The notes under the pieces: generated by a model
Seen by the model: the letters and a program-made list of their open reading frames with translations, nothing else
Told to the model about the DNA's origin: nothing
The model's database searches: none
Shown here: piece by piece, positions 49,826 through 60,553 of the stretch
Numbering within the stretch: position 1 is the first letter of the stretch
How the letters are laid out: each line of letters opens with the position of its first letter
From: Delphinus delphis
Lineage: Eukaryota > Chordata > Mammalia > Artiodactyla > Delphinidae
Assembly (NCBI RefSeq): GCF_949987515.2
Contig: NC_082687.1
Location: 22,738,148 to 22,802,147, forward strand
DNA: 64,000 bases
Direction of reading: 5' to 3'
Made by a program: the position numbers and the translations under genes

Positions 49826-51227
49826 ACCAGTTGAGTTTTCCTTTCCAGAATTGAAGGAACAGGATGAGATGCTCAGAACCTTTTCAATTTGGAATGTGAT
49901 ACCTGGAGGTGTAATGGTCAGACTGTACAATACTTTAAGAAAGGAGAAGCAGGACAATGGACAGAGACTGGTTGCTTTAAGTCCTTTTGAGAAGCTGGAG
50001 ACTTGGGCAATTTCCCCATGACTTTTCTTAACATGAGAAGAACAAGTCTGTTACCTACTCTTCATCCAGTTACTTGCTTCTGAATGCATTCCTAACTGAT
50101 ACAATAGGCATGTCAGAGAATGCCCATTGAGAAGTTTCTCTTGGTCCAGGAATTATAGATGAGTCTTTGTCAAGGATGAGGACACAAGATAACAAATGTT
50201 CCACATGATAAGTTCAGAAAACCTCATCACAGTGCCTAAAAGGAGCCAGTTTAGAGAAACTGGTCTATTAGTAACCACAACACAGCCAGTTCATATAAAG
50301 GTAGTGCTGGAAGAGAGAGGTCAGAACTTGGGGAGGATACAATTTAGGAAATGAAGCAGATCTCTCTCTTCATTACCCTCAGGAAGACATCTTGATCTCC
50401 AACGCCAAAACCAAAGTCATCAGGGTATGGGCCCAAAACATGACTTATGAAGCTTGAAGGTGTCCAAACCATCTCTACCTCTGCTGTGTTGGGAACCGGT
50501 GATCGTGTCTCCTTTGGGAATCATTGATTATCTAGTACCCGATGCTGCTGGGGCTCACAGAAACGGTCAGAAGAGACATGGTTCAGCCAGAACCAGATCC
50601 CCCACGATGGGAAAGTATACAATGGGAAGGGGCCTCCAAGGCCTCCAGAAATACCTATATTTGTGCTCACAGGAGAGCCAGCATTTCACTCTGCCACAAA
50701 GAGAACTCGGGCAGCATTATGCTGAGAAGCATAAAAACCAGCATAAAGGGCACCACACCTCATGGTGGGCAAGCACACAAGGAACTCTCCCCTTTCCTTT
50801 CTCCTGAGTAACTGAGCAATGAGAGGAGGAAAGGGGAGAATGTGTGAGGATGGACCATTCCCCCTCCCCCCAACACAAGTTGCTAGAAGCGCAGAGTTGT
50901 CTACAGCCTGTAGCAGGAAATGGTGGAGGAGAGGGTGGAAGAGAATAATTTAAAATCAGAGAAGAGACTCAAGTTTTAAAATGAATAAGATGCATTCCAT
51001 TCCAAGAACTTGAGTGAGAGAAAAAATAGGGGGGAAATTCATACAATTAGGCCAAGATGTCATTAAAATCTCAAGCAAGGAGGATTTAACACAGAGAAAT
51101 TGTGGGAGTGAGCAGTTGGAGGAAAATAATTAAACCAGCTCATCTTTCTTGAACCTCAAAAAGTAAATGGTAATTTTTTTAAAAAAATGATTAACTTACT
51201 AAGAGTTATAAATTTCATTCTTTTTTT

Positions 51228-51530
51228 TTTGCCATTTGCAGCAACATGGATGGACTTGGAGGACATTATGCTAAGTGAAATAAGTCAGACAAAGAAAGAC
51301 AAATACTGTATGGTATCACTTAACATGTGAAATGTAAAAAACACAACAAACTAGTGAATAAATAAAATAAGAAGCAGACCCACAGATACAGTGAACAAAC
51401 TAGTGGTTATCAGTGGGGAGAGGGAAGGGGGAGGAGCAAAATAGGGGTGGGGGAAAAGGGTTATTATGGGATTATATGAAATCATGTGTGTGAAACATTT
51501 GAAAATTGTAAAGCACTATAGATTTTTTTT
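51228..51530 (+). mobile_element. L1 3' end, plus orientation
   Basis: Contains 'gccatttgcagcaacatgga', 'gctaagtgaaataagtcaga' and 'gtggttatcagtggggaga', the classic end of L1 ORF2 and 3'UTR in ungulates and whales. T and A runs bound it. Confidence 0.85.
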
Positions 51531-51599
51531 TTAATTTAAAAAAAGAGTTACAAATTTCAGAAGGCCTTACATTATATGAAGGAACTGTAAAGGGTGTGA

Positions 51600-52630
51600 G
51601 GACGGCTTGCACTGGCGGTTCTAGTTTGAAGGAGGACGTCTGAGTGGTCGTAGGCAAAAGGCCTGTGACCCGAGTCCTGAGCTGGGAGAGAGCACCACTG
51701 GGCAGCCAGGCAAGGAGACTGCATGTGTCCTGCAGGGAGAGAGGCCTGAGGCTGGGAGGACTCGCTGGTTCCTTGGGAGAAACTCTAGCAGCCCAGGTAG
51801 TCTTGGCACCAAGACTGGCGGTGGAAGTGAGAGCAGCACAAGAGGCTGAAGGGACTGGCAGGAAACAAAGCATGAAGATTCATTTAAGTCAAAGAGAGTT
51901 ATTCAGCCTGTTCCAGGAAGAAACTAGAAGGCTGCGTTCGGCATGAGAGAGCACGAAGTACCCTTTTCCTTCCCCTACGCTGAGAGATGCAGAGGTGGCT
52001 GACTCACTTCTCAGCCAATGCAAGGCACGCTTTCTGGAGGGTCCCCTTAGCAGGTTGGGATGGCAGCTGTTGCCAATGAGGAAATGAATGCTACCTAGCA
52101 CAGGGCTCCCCACACCCACCGGAAGAAGATTGCCAACTGCCTGTAGGATTTCAGGGAATTTCAAATAGGCCTTTCAGTTGGCAGGGCCTCTTAGGCTCAA
52201 CTTACTTCTGGACTTTTTCCACCTTTCTGAATGCAGGATCCCAGGGACCAGCCTTCTGGGCTATTCTTCAGGAGCCTCCATTGCCTACTGCAAACTTGTC
52301 CAAGCAAAATGACCTGTTACTCTCTTGCTCTCCCAACTTGTAAAAGCTTGAGATGCAATGGCTCAGATGCAGCAGGAAAACCTCAGCTGGGTTTTCCAGC
52401 ACTGGGCTGCACTTCGGTGGCATCTTCTGTTTCAACCCGCCCTACAGTGTTGAAGCGGCTGGACGCAGAAAACATCCCAGTCCCACGGCTAGTCAGCCCT
52501 CTGCGTCCTTGCGGAAGCGGTCGAGCTCACACCTGCAATTTCCCAGCCTCCTGTTGGTCCTGGAATGTTGGCTCCGAATCACATCTCAGTTACCTGCAGG
52601 GCAATTCCTAGACTCATCTCTAGCCAGCTG
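51600..52630. other. GC-richer block downstream of exon A
   Basis: About one kilobase is visibly richer in G and C than its surroundings, with scattered CpGs, and ends about 215 bases from exon A. Several opposing open frames of 90-133 codons occur, none with a recognisable domain, which is what raised GC content alone tends to give. CpG density looks too low for a classical island. I can name no function. Confidence 0.45.
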
Positions 52631-52844
52631 AACTAAATAAGAATTCACTTGAGGATGATTTTCAGGAGACAAGGAATGAAGTCCATGCAATTCCACAAAT
52701 ATGTGACCGTGTCTCCTTGCAGGTCACACTCTATTAATTTAACTCAATTTTATTTGTCAGCTAGAAGGCAGAAGGCCAGAGAAAACCCAAATGATTAGCT
52801 TAGAAATGATGTGTGTGCCTTTTGGAAACAAAAGAAACACTTAC

Positions 52845-52895
52845 CCCAACCTCTGGCGGGGGATCCTTATGTTCAGGGAGGACACTTGTTCTAAC
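52845..52895 (-). CDS. INPP4B: INPP4B internal exon A (51 nt, C2-domain segment)
   Basis: On the minus strand this exon reads VRTSVLPEHKDPPPEVG, identical to my memory of human INPP4B residues about 125-141. The acceptor is a pyrimidine-rich stretch ending TTTTTCTCCTTAG and the donor is GGG|GTAAGT, close to consensus. The exon is 51 nt, phase 0 at both ends, so including or skipping it keeps the frame. It follows the VYDVKDKSHDT strand of the C2 domain, whose exon lies outside the window. The charged, proline-rich sequence suggests a surface loop between two C2 beta strands. As I remember the paralogue INPP4A, it has no equivalent of these residues, so this may be a 4B-specific loop. The donor could in principle shift by one base (GG|GGTAAG), but phase 0 joins exactly to exon B. 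Confidence 0.95.
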
Positions 52896-53469
52896 CTAAG
52901 GAGAAAAACAAACATTTTCTGTATGACTTTGGAGTAGAAACCAGTGCAGAAGCTTCACACAGGTGCTGTTTGCATTTTCCCTCATCTGGCATCAGTTCAG
53001 ACTCTGTGGTTAATCTTTACTGAAGGTACCTGTGTATGACATCCACTGTGGGCAACAACGATGCTATCTTTTTATAGTTCCTGAATTTCCTGAGGTTCTT
53101 AAGTAGACAGAGCTCATCCCATCACTCCTTGTCAAATACAGAGATATCTGGGCTTTAGGTGAATCACTTTTAATCTCCTTGAAAAGCAAAGCTCATTCAA
53201 CATTCCAGGAAAAGGACAGAGTTGGCATAGAGAATGTCATTCCATGAATGCTTATAAATATTTATTCTCTTTTAGGATATCTCTCTCTCTTGAGAATTCT
53301 GGGCCAAACTGTGATATACCATCATCTAGATTCCTTTGAAAACTAATTCTTGATTGTGGGAGAGGATAATAGTCATTTGGGGAAGCTTTTCATATGTTTA
53401 AAAAGCATTCCTGGTGAAAAATCAACTCCTTAGATGATAAGTAGACATATTTCTTCTAGTGGGTGGTGA

Positions 53470-53590
53470 TCCTCAGCCCTGGCTGTACGTTAGAATAACC
53501 TGGAGACCTTTCAAACTACCTGTGCTCTTTCCTGTCCATGGATATTGACCCTAATGTACAGTTACGAGTCTATGATTCTCTTTTTAAGAA
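53470..53590 (+). mobile_element. MER5-like (hAT) relic
   Basis: 'tcctcagccctggctgtac' and 'gttagaataacctggagacc' resemble the left half of a MER5-type element. Confidence 0.5.
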
Positions 53591-54189
53591 AAAAGATGTT
53601 TCCGATAAAAAGAAGTCAGAATCATCTTTCTCACTTATGAAAAAGCTAGTAAAAGCAGGAAGAAAACATAAAACCTAAACCTAGTATATCTAAATTTGAA
53701 GTAAGGATGAGATAAACAAGTTAAATGAATACACAGCAACATACAAGAACACTGTGTTTAACTGGAGAGCAGAGGGCTGCAGGGAGGGATGGGAGAGAGG
53801 AACCCAGGAACATATAATGGATCAACATTTTAGGGGGTCATTTTAACAAAATCCCTTTGGAGGTGCAGCAAGGGCAATCATACTTCTTTGTTTCTTTATG
53901 ACAGATCCAGCATTATCACTTGTACAATTTGTCAGTCATTATGACTCAGAATTGTTCACCATTATTTTGTCACACAAAATAATGACAGGAGAGACCCCCA
54001 CAGAGTAAACACAATTTACAGAACATGCTCAGCTCAGGATTTCATGACAGAGAGCTCACTGTTTAAGAGCATTTCCAGGTTGGTAGCTGCATTAACGTTC
54101 TTTGGTCCAGAATGTTCAGAGGTACCCTTCAGTCTCATTATCTGGAAATCATTAGCTGGCCTCAAAGGATGAGGAAGCTTGGAAACTAT

Positions 54190-54960
54190 ATATTAATATA
54201 TAGCATGCTGTAATGGACCATATAGTGTGTGTGTGTACACACATAGACTATATAAATACAGTGTGTGTGTATAGACTATATACATAGCATGTGTAATATA
54301 CACACACTATACACATATATACATATGTATACTAGAATAAATTATATACATAGTGAATTAATTATATACAGAGTGAATAAATACTCACATACATGCAACT
54401 CATACACACACATATATATGTGTATATTTATACATCATTTTAAGAAAATATTTGATATCCAAATAACATTACCCAAAAGGATATATAAATATAGTATATG
54501 GATATATACATGTATAGACTACATACATAGTGTGTGTATATACACACACACTATATACATATATACATATATATATATCAGAATGAACTACATATATAGG
54601 GAATATTCACATACATGCAACTAATACACACATGTATATATGTGTATATTTATATATCACCTTAAGAAAATATTTGACATCCAAATAATATCATCCAAAG
54701 GGATATATAAATACAGTATGTGTGTGCGCATATATGTACATATATGTATCTATTTATATGGACTATACACATAGTGTGTGCATACACATAACACTATATA
54801 CATATATATACCAGAATGAACTATATATACAGTGAATAAATATTCACATACATGCAACTCATACACTAATATATATGGGTATATTTATATATCATTTTAA
54901 GAAAATATTTGACATCCAAATAACACCTTCCAAAGGGATATGCTTGAATTTAGAAATAAA
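54190..54960. repeat. AT-rich tandem array, about three 222-235 bp units
   Basis: Three diverged copies of a compound unit occur in a row. Using the phrase 'taagaaaatatttga' as an anchor, copies are at 54441, 54663 and 54898, giving periods of 222 and 235 bp. Each unit holds alternating TATA and TG/CA blocks, then 'cagaatgaact', 'catacatgcaact' and the anchor, then 'caaataa' and 'ccaaagggatat'. The TG...TATA...CA blocks are near-palindromic, for example 54529-54552. Open frames here are by-products of the dinucleotide content. Confidence 0.9.
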
Positions 54961-55005
54961 GTGAAAGAAGTCCGAAACTGTTAAACATATGTAGGACTGC
55001 ATATA

Positions 55006-55047
55006 GTGTGTGTGTGTGTGTGTGTGTGCGTGCGTGTGTGTGTGTGT
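55006..55047. repeat. (TG)n microsatellite with CG interruptions
   Basis: A TG run broken twice by GCG steps. It begins shortly after the AT-rich array that ends near 54960 and may share its origin. Confidence 0.95.
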
Positions 55048-55579
55048 AGACAATGCAATCTAATGTTGGACAAAGGTAGAATAATAGTGACAATTCCTGC
55101 AACACCGTCATTAAACTCCTAAATTTAAATTGATTTTATCAGTATAACATTTATTTCTTAAATGTTAAATAAATATGAATAAACTATATAGAAAAAAAGA
55201 TTTTTAACACAAAGGTGTATACTATGAAAAAGTCTAAAGATATTCACAGACTGGTTTGCCATATCCAGTGTGTGCGTGTGTTTGTGTGTGAAGGAGAGAG
55301 AGAATGAATTTCACTTTACATAATAAAAGTATTTTTGAAAAGTACATGTACGTCACATTTTATTAAATCACTAGCAGAGCTCTTGATTTAGAGGAACTGA
55401 AAGACAAAATTATAAATCAATTTTAAATTGTATAAAGTCAAATTTTTATAGGAAATGTTTGATTAAGTCAGCATGTATGTACAGTTCTAAAACCTTTATA
55501 TTTAAGGTCAGTACTACTTATGTTTAGCATATAGGTTACATATCAATGATGCTTTTCTTGCGTTATCGTACAACCCTCT

Positions 55580-56115
55580 TCACAGTGAACACAAACTAGG
55601 TGGCAAACACTGGGTTTGCCAGTGAATAAGGTCCCATTCCTTCTCTTCAGGACTTCAGAGTCTGGTGGGCAGGACAAATGTATAAATAATCCAGGACAAT
55701 GCTGTAAATTCTATAATGGAAATGTGAGCATTTTCCTGTCTGCATTCAGAGTGAAGAGTAACTAGTTCAGCCTGTAAGTGTCAGGAAAGGCTTCACAAAA
55801 GAGGTGGTCTGGGTTTTGAACGATGCGTAAGAGTTTTAGGTAAAGAAGGATGCGACAAACTAAGCAAGGCGTTATGTATCAGGCATGCAGCATGGAGTCA
55901 TAAAAGCCCATCTGTGTTTGGAAAAGAGTGAGTAGTCTGATGATGCTATAACATGGGGGCCTCTAGGGATGTGACAAAAGCCGACTGTGTTTGGGGAGAG
56001 AGGCTGGGGGCCATTTGTTGTAGAGATCCATCTATCATGTTATAGAATCGGAGCTGTATGCAATTGCTAGGAAATCTAGCAAGGTGTTCAAGTAGAGGAG
56101 TGACATGATCGGAGC
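55580..56115 (-). mobile_element. L2 element, reversed
   Basis: Contains 'caggaaaggcttcacaaaag', 'gtggtctgggttttgaacg' and 'gtagaggagtgacatgatcg', all reversed-L2 phrases in the right order. Confidence 0.78.
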
Positions 56116-56288
56116 CCCTTGAATCATCCCACTCTGCCCAGACTCACATCGGAAGAATTATTTAACCTCTTTACGCCAGTTGCCCTTTGCTCTTACGTCC
56201 GCTATCTTTAACATGGGGTTAATAAGAGACGCCACAAGTTGTCACGAGTATGACATCTTTTCAGCACTTAGAACAGTACTTAAACACA

Positions 56289-56460
56289 GAGAGGGAAGGA
56301 GGGAGGAAGTGAGAGAGAAAGGGAAGGAGGAAGAGAAGAAGTGAGGGGGGGAGGGGAAACAAGAAAGAAGACAAAAGAGAGAGGGAAGAGATGACAGAGG
56401 AAAGATGGGAGGAAGCAGAGAGACAGGGAGACAGGACCAGAGGGAGGAATACGTCACTGA
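56289..56460. repeat. Homopurine (GA-rich) tract
   Basis: About 170 bases are almost entirely A and G, with GGAAG, GAGAGA and a G8 run and only scattered pyrimidines. The long C/T-only complement accounts for the Ser/Pro/Leu-rich reverse frame seen there. Such tracts can form triplex (H-DNA) structures. Confidence 0.85.
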
Positions 56461-56667
56461 AAAAAAAACCATAAATAAACCCTGGACAGATTTAGCTGAG
56501 ACCTCTTGGTGAGAAAGGGATGAAGCAATGGCTGTTACTGTAGCATCTGGAATATTCCAGTTCATCGGCAATGTCATGCCTCCTGAGATTTACTGGCCTT
56601 CCTTAGACATTCATTTTCCCTTTTTTGGTCTTATTAGCGGTTCTTCTCCCTGTTTTTCTTCACCGCA

Positions 56668-56684
56668 CCCCCCCCCCCCCCCCC
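56668..56684. repeat. Poly-C run of 17
   Basis: Seventeen C residues between 'caccgca' and 'gtctcc'. The length is likely to be unstable and hard to sequence. Confidence 0.95.
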
Positions 56685-57889
56685 GTCTCCTGTCTCCTGT
56701 CCCTTCCTGGAAGATAAGAATGTCTGCCTGACTACATATTTAGAGTTCTTAGAACATCCTTTTGTCTGGATTTTTATGATATCAAATAAAGCAAGAAAGA
56801 TCAATTACTAGAAGAGGTCATGTAGAAAATTGTATATTCCGTCTTGAATATTTCTTAAGGTTCCTGTAAAACAAATTCATTTCCTTCTCTATCAACTTCA
56901 TAAGCTCAACCTTCTATGCACTAAATTTACCCTGAAAAAAAAAAAAAGAAACAACCAAAGGAAAATCAGGTAGCCTAGTGCGAGTGACACTCTTTCATCA
57001 AATCCTTATAGATGAGTTCATAAACTTTGTTTCCAAGCAAGAGGCTACTTGGGCTACCACTGAAGTGGCTGGACACAGCACTCCAGTCCATGGGGGACAA
57101 CTTATTAAAAGAGTCGCCCTTGCTACAAAGAGGCTGGGCACAGCTACCCTGAGCCAGGGAGGAGGGTGATTGCTGTCCTTTTCATAGGTGAGTGGTGCTA
57201 GGATACCGCTGGGTAACCAGATCCACAGGGAGGCCGTGCTGCCATGATGCTGTGCGGCAGGTTGTCCAGGTCTGGACCTCACTGGTAGGTGAGGAAGGAG
57301 CAACCTTCCCCTGGAAGGCGGAATGGAAGATGTTGGCAATAGTGGAGGAATACCTCGGGGCAGGGAGAAAGCCCAGGTTCTTTCCTCAGACTACTGTCAT
57401 ATCTGATAAGATCTCTGCTAATGAATGTGTCATTGAAACACATCCCTTTTTTCTAATAAATGCATTACTCTTATTCTTTCTGAATCTCGAATTAAAATAT
57501 AGAATATCATCACATTTACTTGTTCCACTTGGAATGAGATATAGAATTGCCTTAATATTCAAACACATGGAAATCTGGCTGCAACAGAAACGTTTAGCCC
57601 TCTTGCACAATATGAATTTTTGGAGAGGAAGCTGCTCAGTCAGGATTGTATTTCCTAGGATGCCTCGTATTGACAGATAACCATGTAACTAGTTCCTATC
57701 AATAAAATATAAGTGATGTTTGCCACATCTAAACTGGATTTTTCAGAAGTGGATCTAGAATGCCCTCTCCGTTGTCTCTTTAGGTGACTGCAGAGCTGCA
57801 CCTGGTCCCAGAATGACGACATAAAAGAAAGCCATCCATCATCCATCACTACCAGTATTAGGCTATCAAATGATTGGTTAGCTTTCTAG

Positions 57890-58375
57890 TTAGCTGTGTA
57901 AAAAATAACAACAAACTTAGCTGTTTAAAACAACATTCACTTATTAGTTCACAGTCTGTATGTCAGAAGTCCAGGCCTGGTATGGCCGGGCTCTCCCATC
58001 CAGTCCTACATGCAAGGCTCAAATCAAGGTGGCAGCTGGCCGCAACCTCATCTGAAAACTTGTCTAGGGAAAGGTCAGCTGCCAGCTCCCGCAGGCTGTT
58101 AGCAGAACTCAGTTCCTTGCAGCTCTAGCACTGAGGTCCCTGTTATCTTGACGGCTGTCAGCTGGACTCTGCTATAAACTGTTGGAGGTGACCCTCATTC
58201 CTTGCCGTGTGGCCTCCTCCATCTTCAAATCCAGCAATAAAGAATCTCGTTTGCATCAAACCTTCTTGCACTTCAGATCTTCAGATTATGTAAAACATGT
58301 ACATGGGGTGGTACCTTGGGGCCATCTTAGAAGTCTGTCCACCACAATAAGAGCTAAACGTCCATTGTGCTGAGA
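57890..58375 (+). mobile_element. Medium-reiterated repeat, same family as 27985
   Basis: Contains 'aacaaacttagctgtttaaa', 'ggctcaaatcaaggtggcag' and 'ctgttagcagaactcagttc', parallel to the copy at 27985. It continues to 'cttgccgtgtggcctcctcc'. Any open frames here are repeat-derived. Confidence 0.62.
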
Positions 58376-59269
58376 CACTGAATTTTGATGTTTACATTTG
58401 TTTCAGTGGCCAGCATAACTCAGACCTCCCATTGGTTGTAAATGAAATTTTGAATTCAGTTTATGGCTATGAAGAAATGAAGCAAAATAGGTCATATTAA
58501 ATCCTAATTCAGTATTCTAATGTCAACAAACATGCATTAACTACTTATTATGACCCAGCCACTATTATAAACACTGGCAATCTCAGAGATTAAGAAGACA
58601 TCGTATTCCTATAGGCAATACTAATAACATGGTTAAGAGTCAAAATATGCAATAATAATTGTTAAGCATTTTCAATTGTCTAAAACCTATCAGCCACTCA
58701 GATATTGATTTTCCAACTGTGGATGGGGAAAATGATCTATGCACAAATGCCAACAATTTAGACCACAGAATATTAGAGATAGAAGGGGTCTTAGAGCTAA
58801 CCTAGAAAAACTACCTACGCAATGTGAAATTTTTATCTGAAATATGCCTGAGAAGTACATTTAAAATTTCTCCTTGAACATGTTTAGTCTCTAATTTACT
58901 ATCTCACTAATTAGTACGGTAGAGATAGTGTTACAAACTCACATACCCAAAGGCTCCAAGCAGGTTAAATTACTGAAAGAAGTGAACTGGGTGTGAGAGA
59001 CAATAGGGATTGTAGAAGACTCTGGCAAAGTAGAAATCACATGCCCAGTCTATAAGGAGCAGCAACTATCTAGCTTCAGATGATAAAAAATCCCCAAGAA
59101 AAAGTTATTCAACTATCAACTGTGGGTAAATCCTACCTCCTTTGCAGGTGGGCTGTGACCAGCATTTACTTACTTTTACCAGAAACGGGCCTGGTAAATG
59201 AGGTGGGTGGTCAAAGCAGGTCCAGTACTATTTTAGTAAAAATAAATAAACAAATAAAAGTGCTACCCT

Positions 59270-59465
59270 AAAACAGTTGTTCTTAATCTTGACAACACAT
59301 TGGAATCATCCGGCATAATTTTAATGCCAATTTCCAGGCCACATTCTAGAATAATTACATCAGAATCTCTGAGGGAAGGGTCTGTTCCAGCATCAGTGTT
59401 TTTCAGTGCTCACTCCCCACTTGATTCCAATGTGTAGCCAAATTTCAGAACTACTGATCTAAAAG
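59270..59465 (+). mobile_element. MER5-like (hAT) relic
   Basis: 'acagttgttcttaatcttg', 'cacattggaatcatccggc' and 'catcagaatctctgaggg' follow the MER5A order. Confidence 0.7.
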
Positions 59466-59639
59466 AAATGAGCTTTTTTGAGTGTGAGCCTCATAAATTC
59501 CAAATCCTATACAAGTTCACAAAAAGGCACTGTGCAATGGTCAAGTGATAGAATAAGTCTTCCTTTGGAAAAGATTTTTTTTTAAAGTTAACAGAATGTC
59601 AGAGCTGGAAGTGATCTTAAACGTTATTTATTGGGCAAT

Positions 59640-59850
59640 TTTTCTTAAACTCCAGTGTACACACTCATCACCTACTGGTCTGTAAGCTGGTCAGGAGGAT
59701 GGTCTGAGGACCGTCCCCTAGAAGCTTGTTATAGAAACGCAGAATCTCAGGCTCATTCCAGACATACTGAATCAGAGTCTTCATTTCATCAAGGTTCCCA
59801 TGTAATTCATACGCATGTTTATGGTCTGGTCTAGAGTACTTACGAGTGAA
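59640..59850 (+). mobile_element. MER5-like (hAT) relic
   Basis: 'aagcttgttatagaaacgc', 'agaatctcaggctcattcc' and 'gacatactgaatcagagtc' match the MER5A core. Confidence 0.7.
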
Positions 59851-60114
59851 ACAGGTCACAGACGAGAATGGTAGATATTCATTTGCACCTAAACACGCTT
59901 AAATAAGTAATGGGATTTATTCTTCTGGTTATGAAGGTAATTAGTCACTTTTTTAATGTCAATCATCTGTAGAGCTCCAGATAATATTTTCTTTCAGACG
60001 TGTCTTTCCTTTGTTATGCTTTTTTACATCATGTTATGGGGAAGGGGTTGCTCTTGTCATCAAGTCAGGGATTGACTTGGGACAGAGCTAGTCTGGAATT
60101 CTAGTAAGACTCGG

Positions 60115-60553
60115 TGTTGTAGGCTGAATCTCCACTTTCCCAACCTGTCTACCCCCAATCCCACACTCCCTCTACCCCCAACCCCAAGCTTCCCCAGTCC
60201 CAAATTCTTATGTTGAAGCCCTAAGCACCAGTGCCTCGGAATGTGACTATCATTGGAGACAGGGTGATTAAGTTAAAATGAGGCCACTAGGATGGGGCAC
60301 TCATGCAATAGGACCTGTAACTTGACGAGAAGAGGAAGAGACACCAGGGGCGCAAACACAAAGGGATAACCATGTGAAGAGGCAGCAGGAGGGTGGCCAT
60401 CTGCAAGCCAAGGAGAGAAGCTTCAGAAGACCTCATCCCTGCCAACACCTTGATCTTGGACTTCCGGAGTCCAGAAATGTGAGAAAATAAATTTCTGTTG
60501 TTGAAGCCACTCAGTCTGTGGCACTTTTTCATAGCAGGCTTAGCAAACTAAGC
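60115..60553 (+). mobile_element. ERVL-MaLR-type solitary LTR
   Basis: Begins 'tgttgtaggctgaatctcc', with 'cttatgttgaagccctaag', 'gtggccatctgcaagccaag' and 'gagaaaataaatttctgttg'. A C-rich expansion near 60150-60200 is unusual for the family. No internal genes are present. Confidence 0.86.

Larger units (their letters stand above)
43093..52844 (-). other. INPP4B: INPP4B intron between exons A and B
   Basis: This 9.8-kb intron contains an L2 3' end (44.54 kb), two MIRs (46.4 and 46.9 kb), an L1 3' end (47.9 kb), an unassigned open frame (48.56-48.88 kb), a Tigger/MER2-like element (49.67 kb), a plus-oriented L1 3' end (51.2 kb) and a GC-richer block just downstream of exon A (51.6-52.6 kb). 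In 43.1-44.5, 45.1-46.4, 47.1-47.9 and 50.1-51.2 kb I see no assignable feature. Confidence 0.7.

Noticed and set aside
51472..51873. 133-codon minus-strand frame and overlapping frames
   Set aside because: Part of it lies in an L1 3' end and the rest in GC-rich sequence where long chance frames are expected.
54265..54624. 119-codon open frame
   Set aside because: It is made of the TATA/CA dinucleotide array and its Tyr/Ile/His/Thr-rich product is a by-product of the repeat.
57192..57680. 162-codon open frame
   Set aside because: No recognisable domain, no splice or promoter context, and an overlapping open frame on the other strand; I could not support it as a gene.
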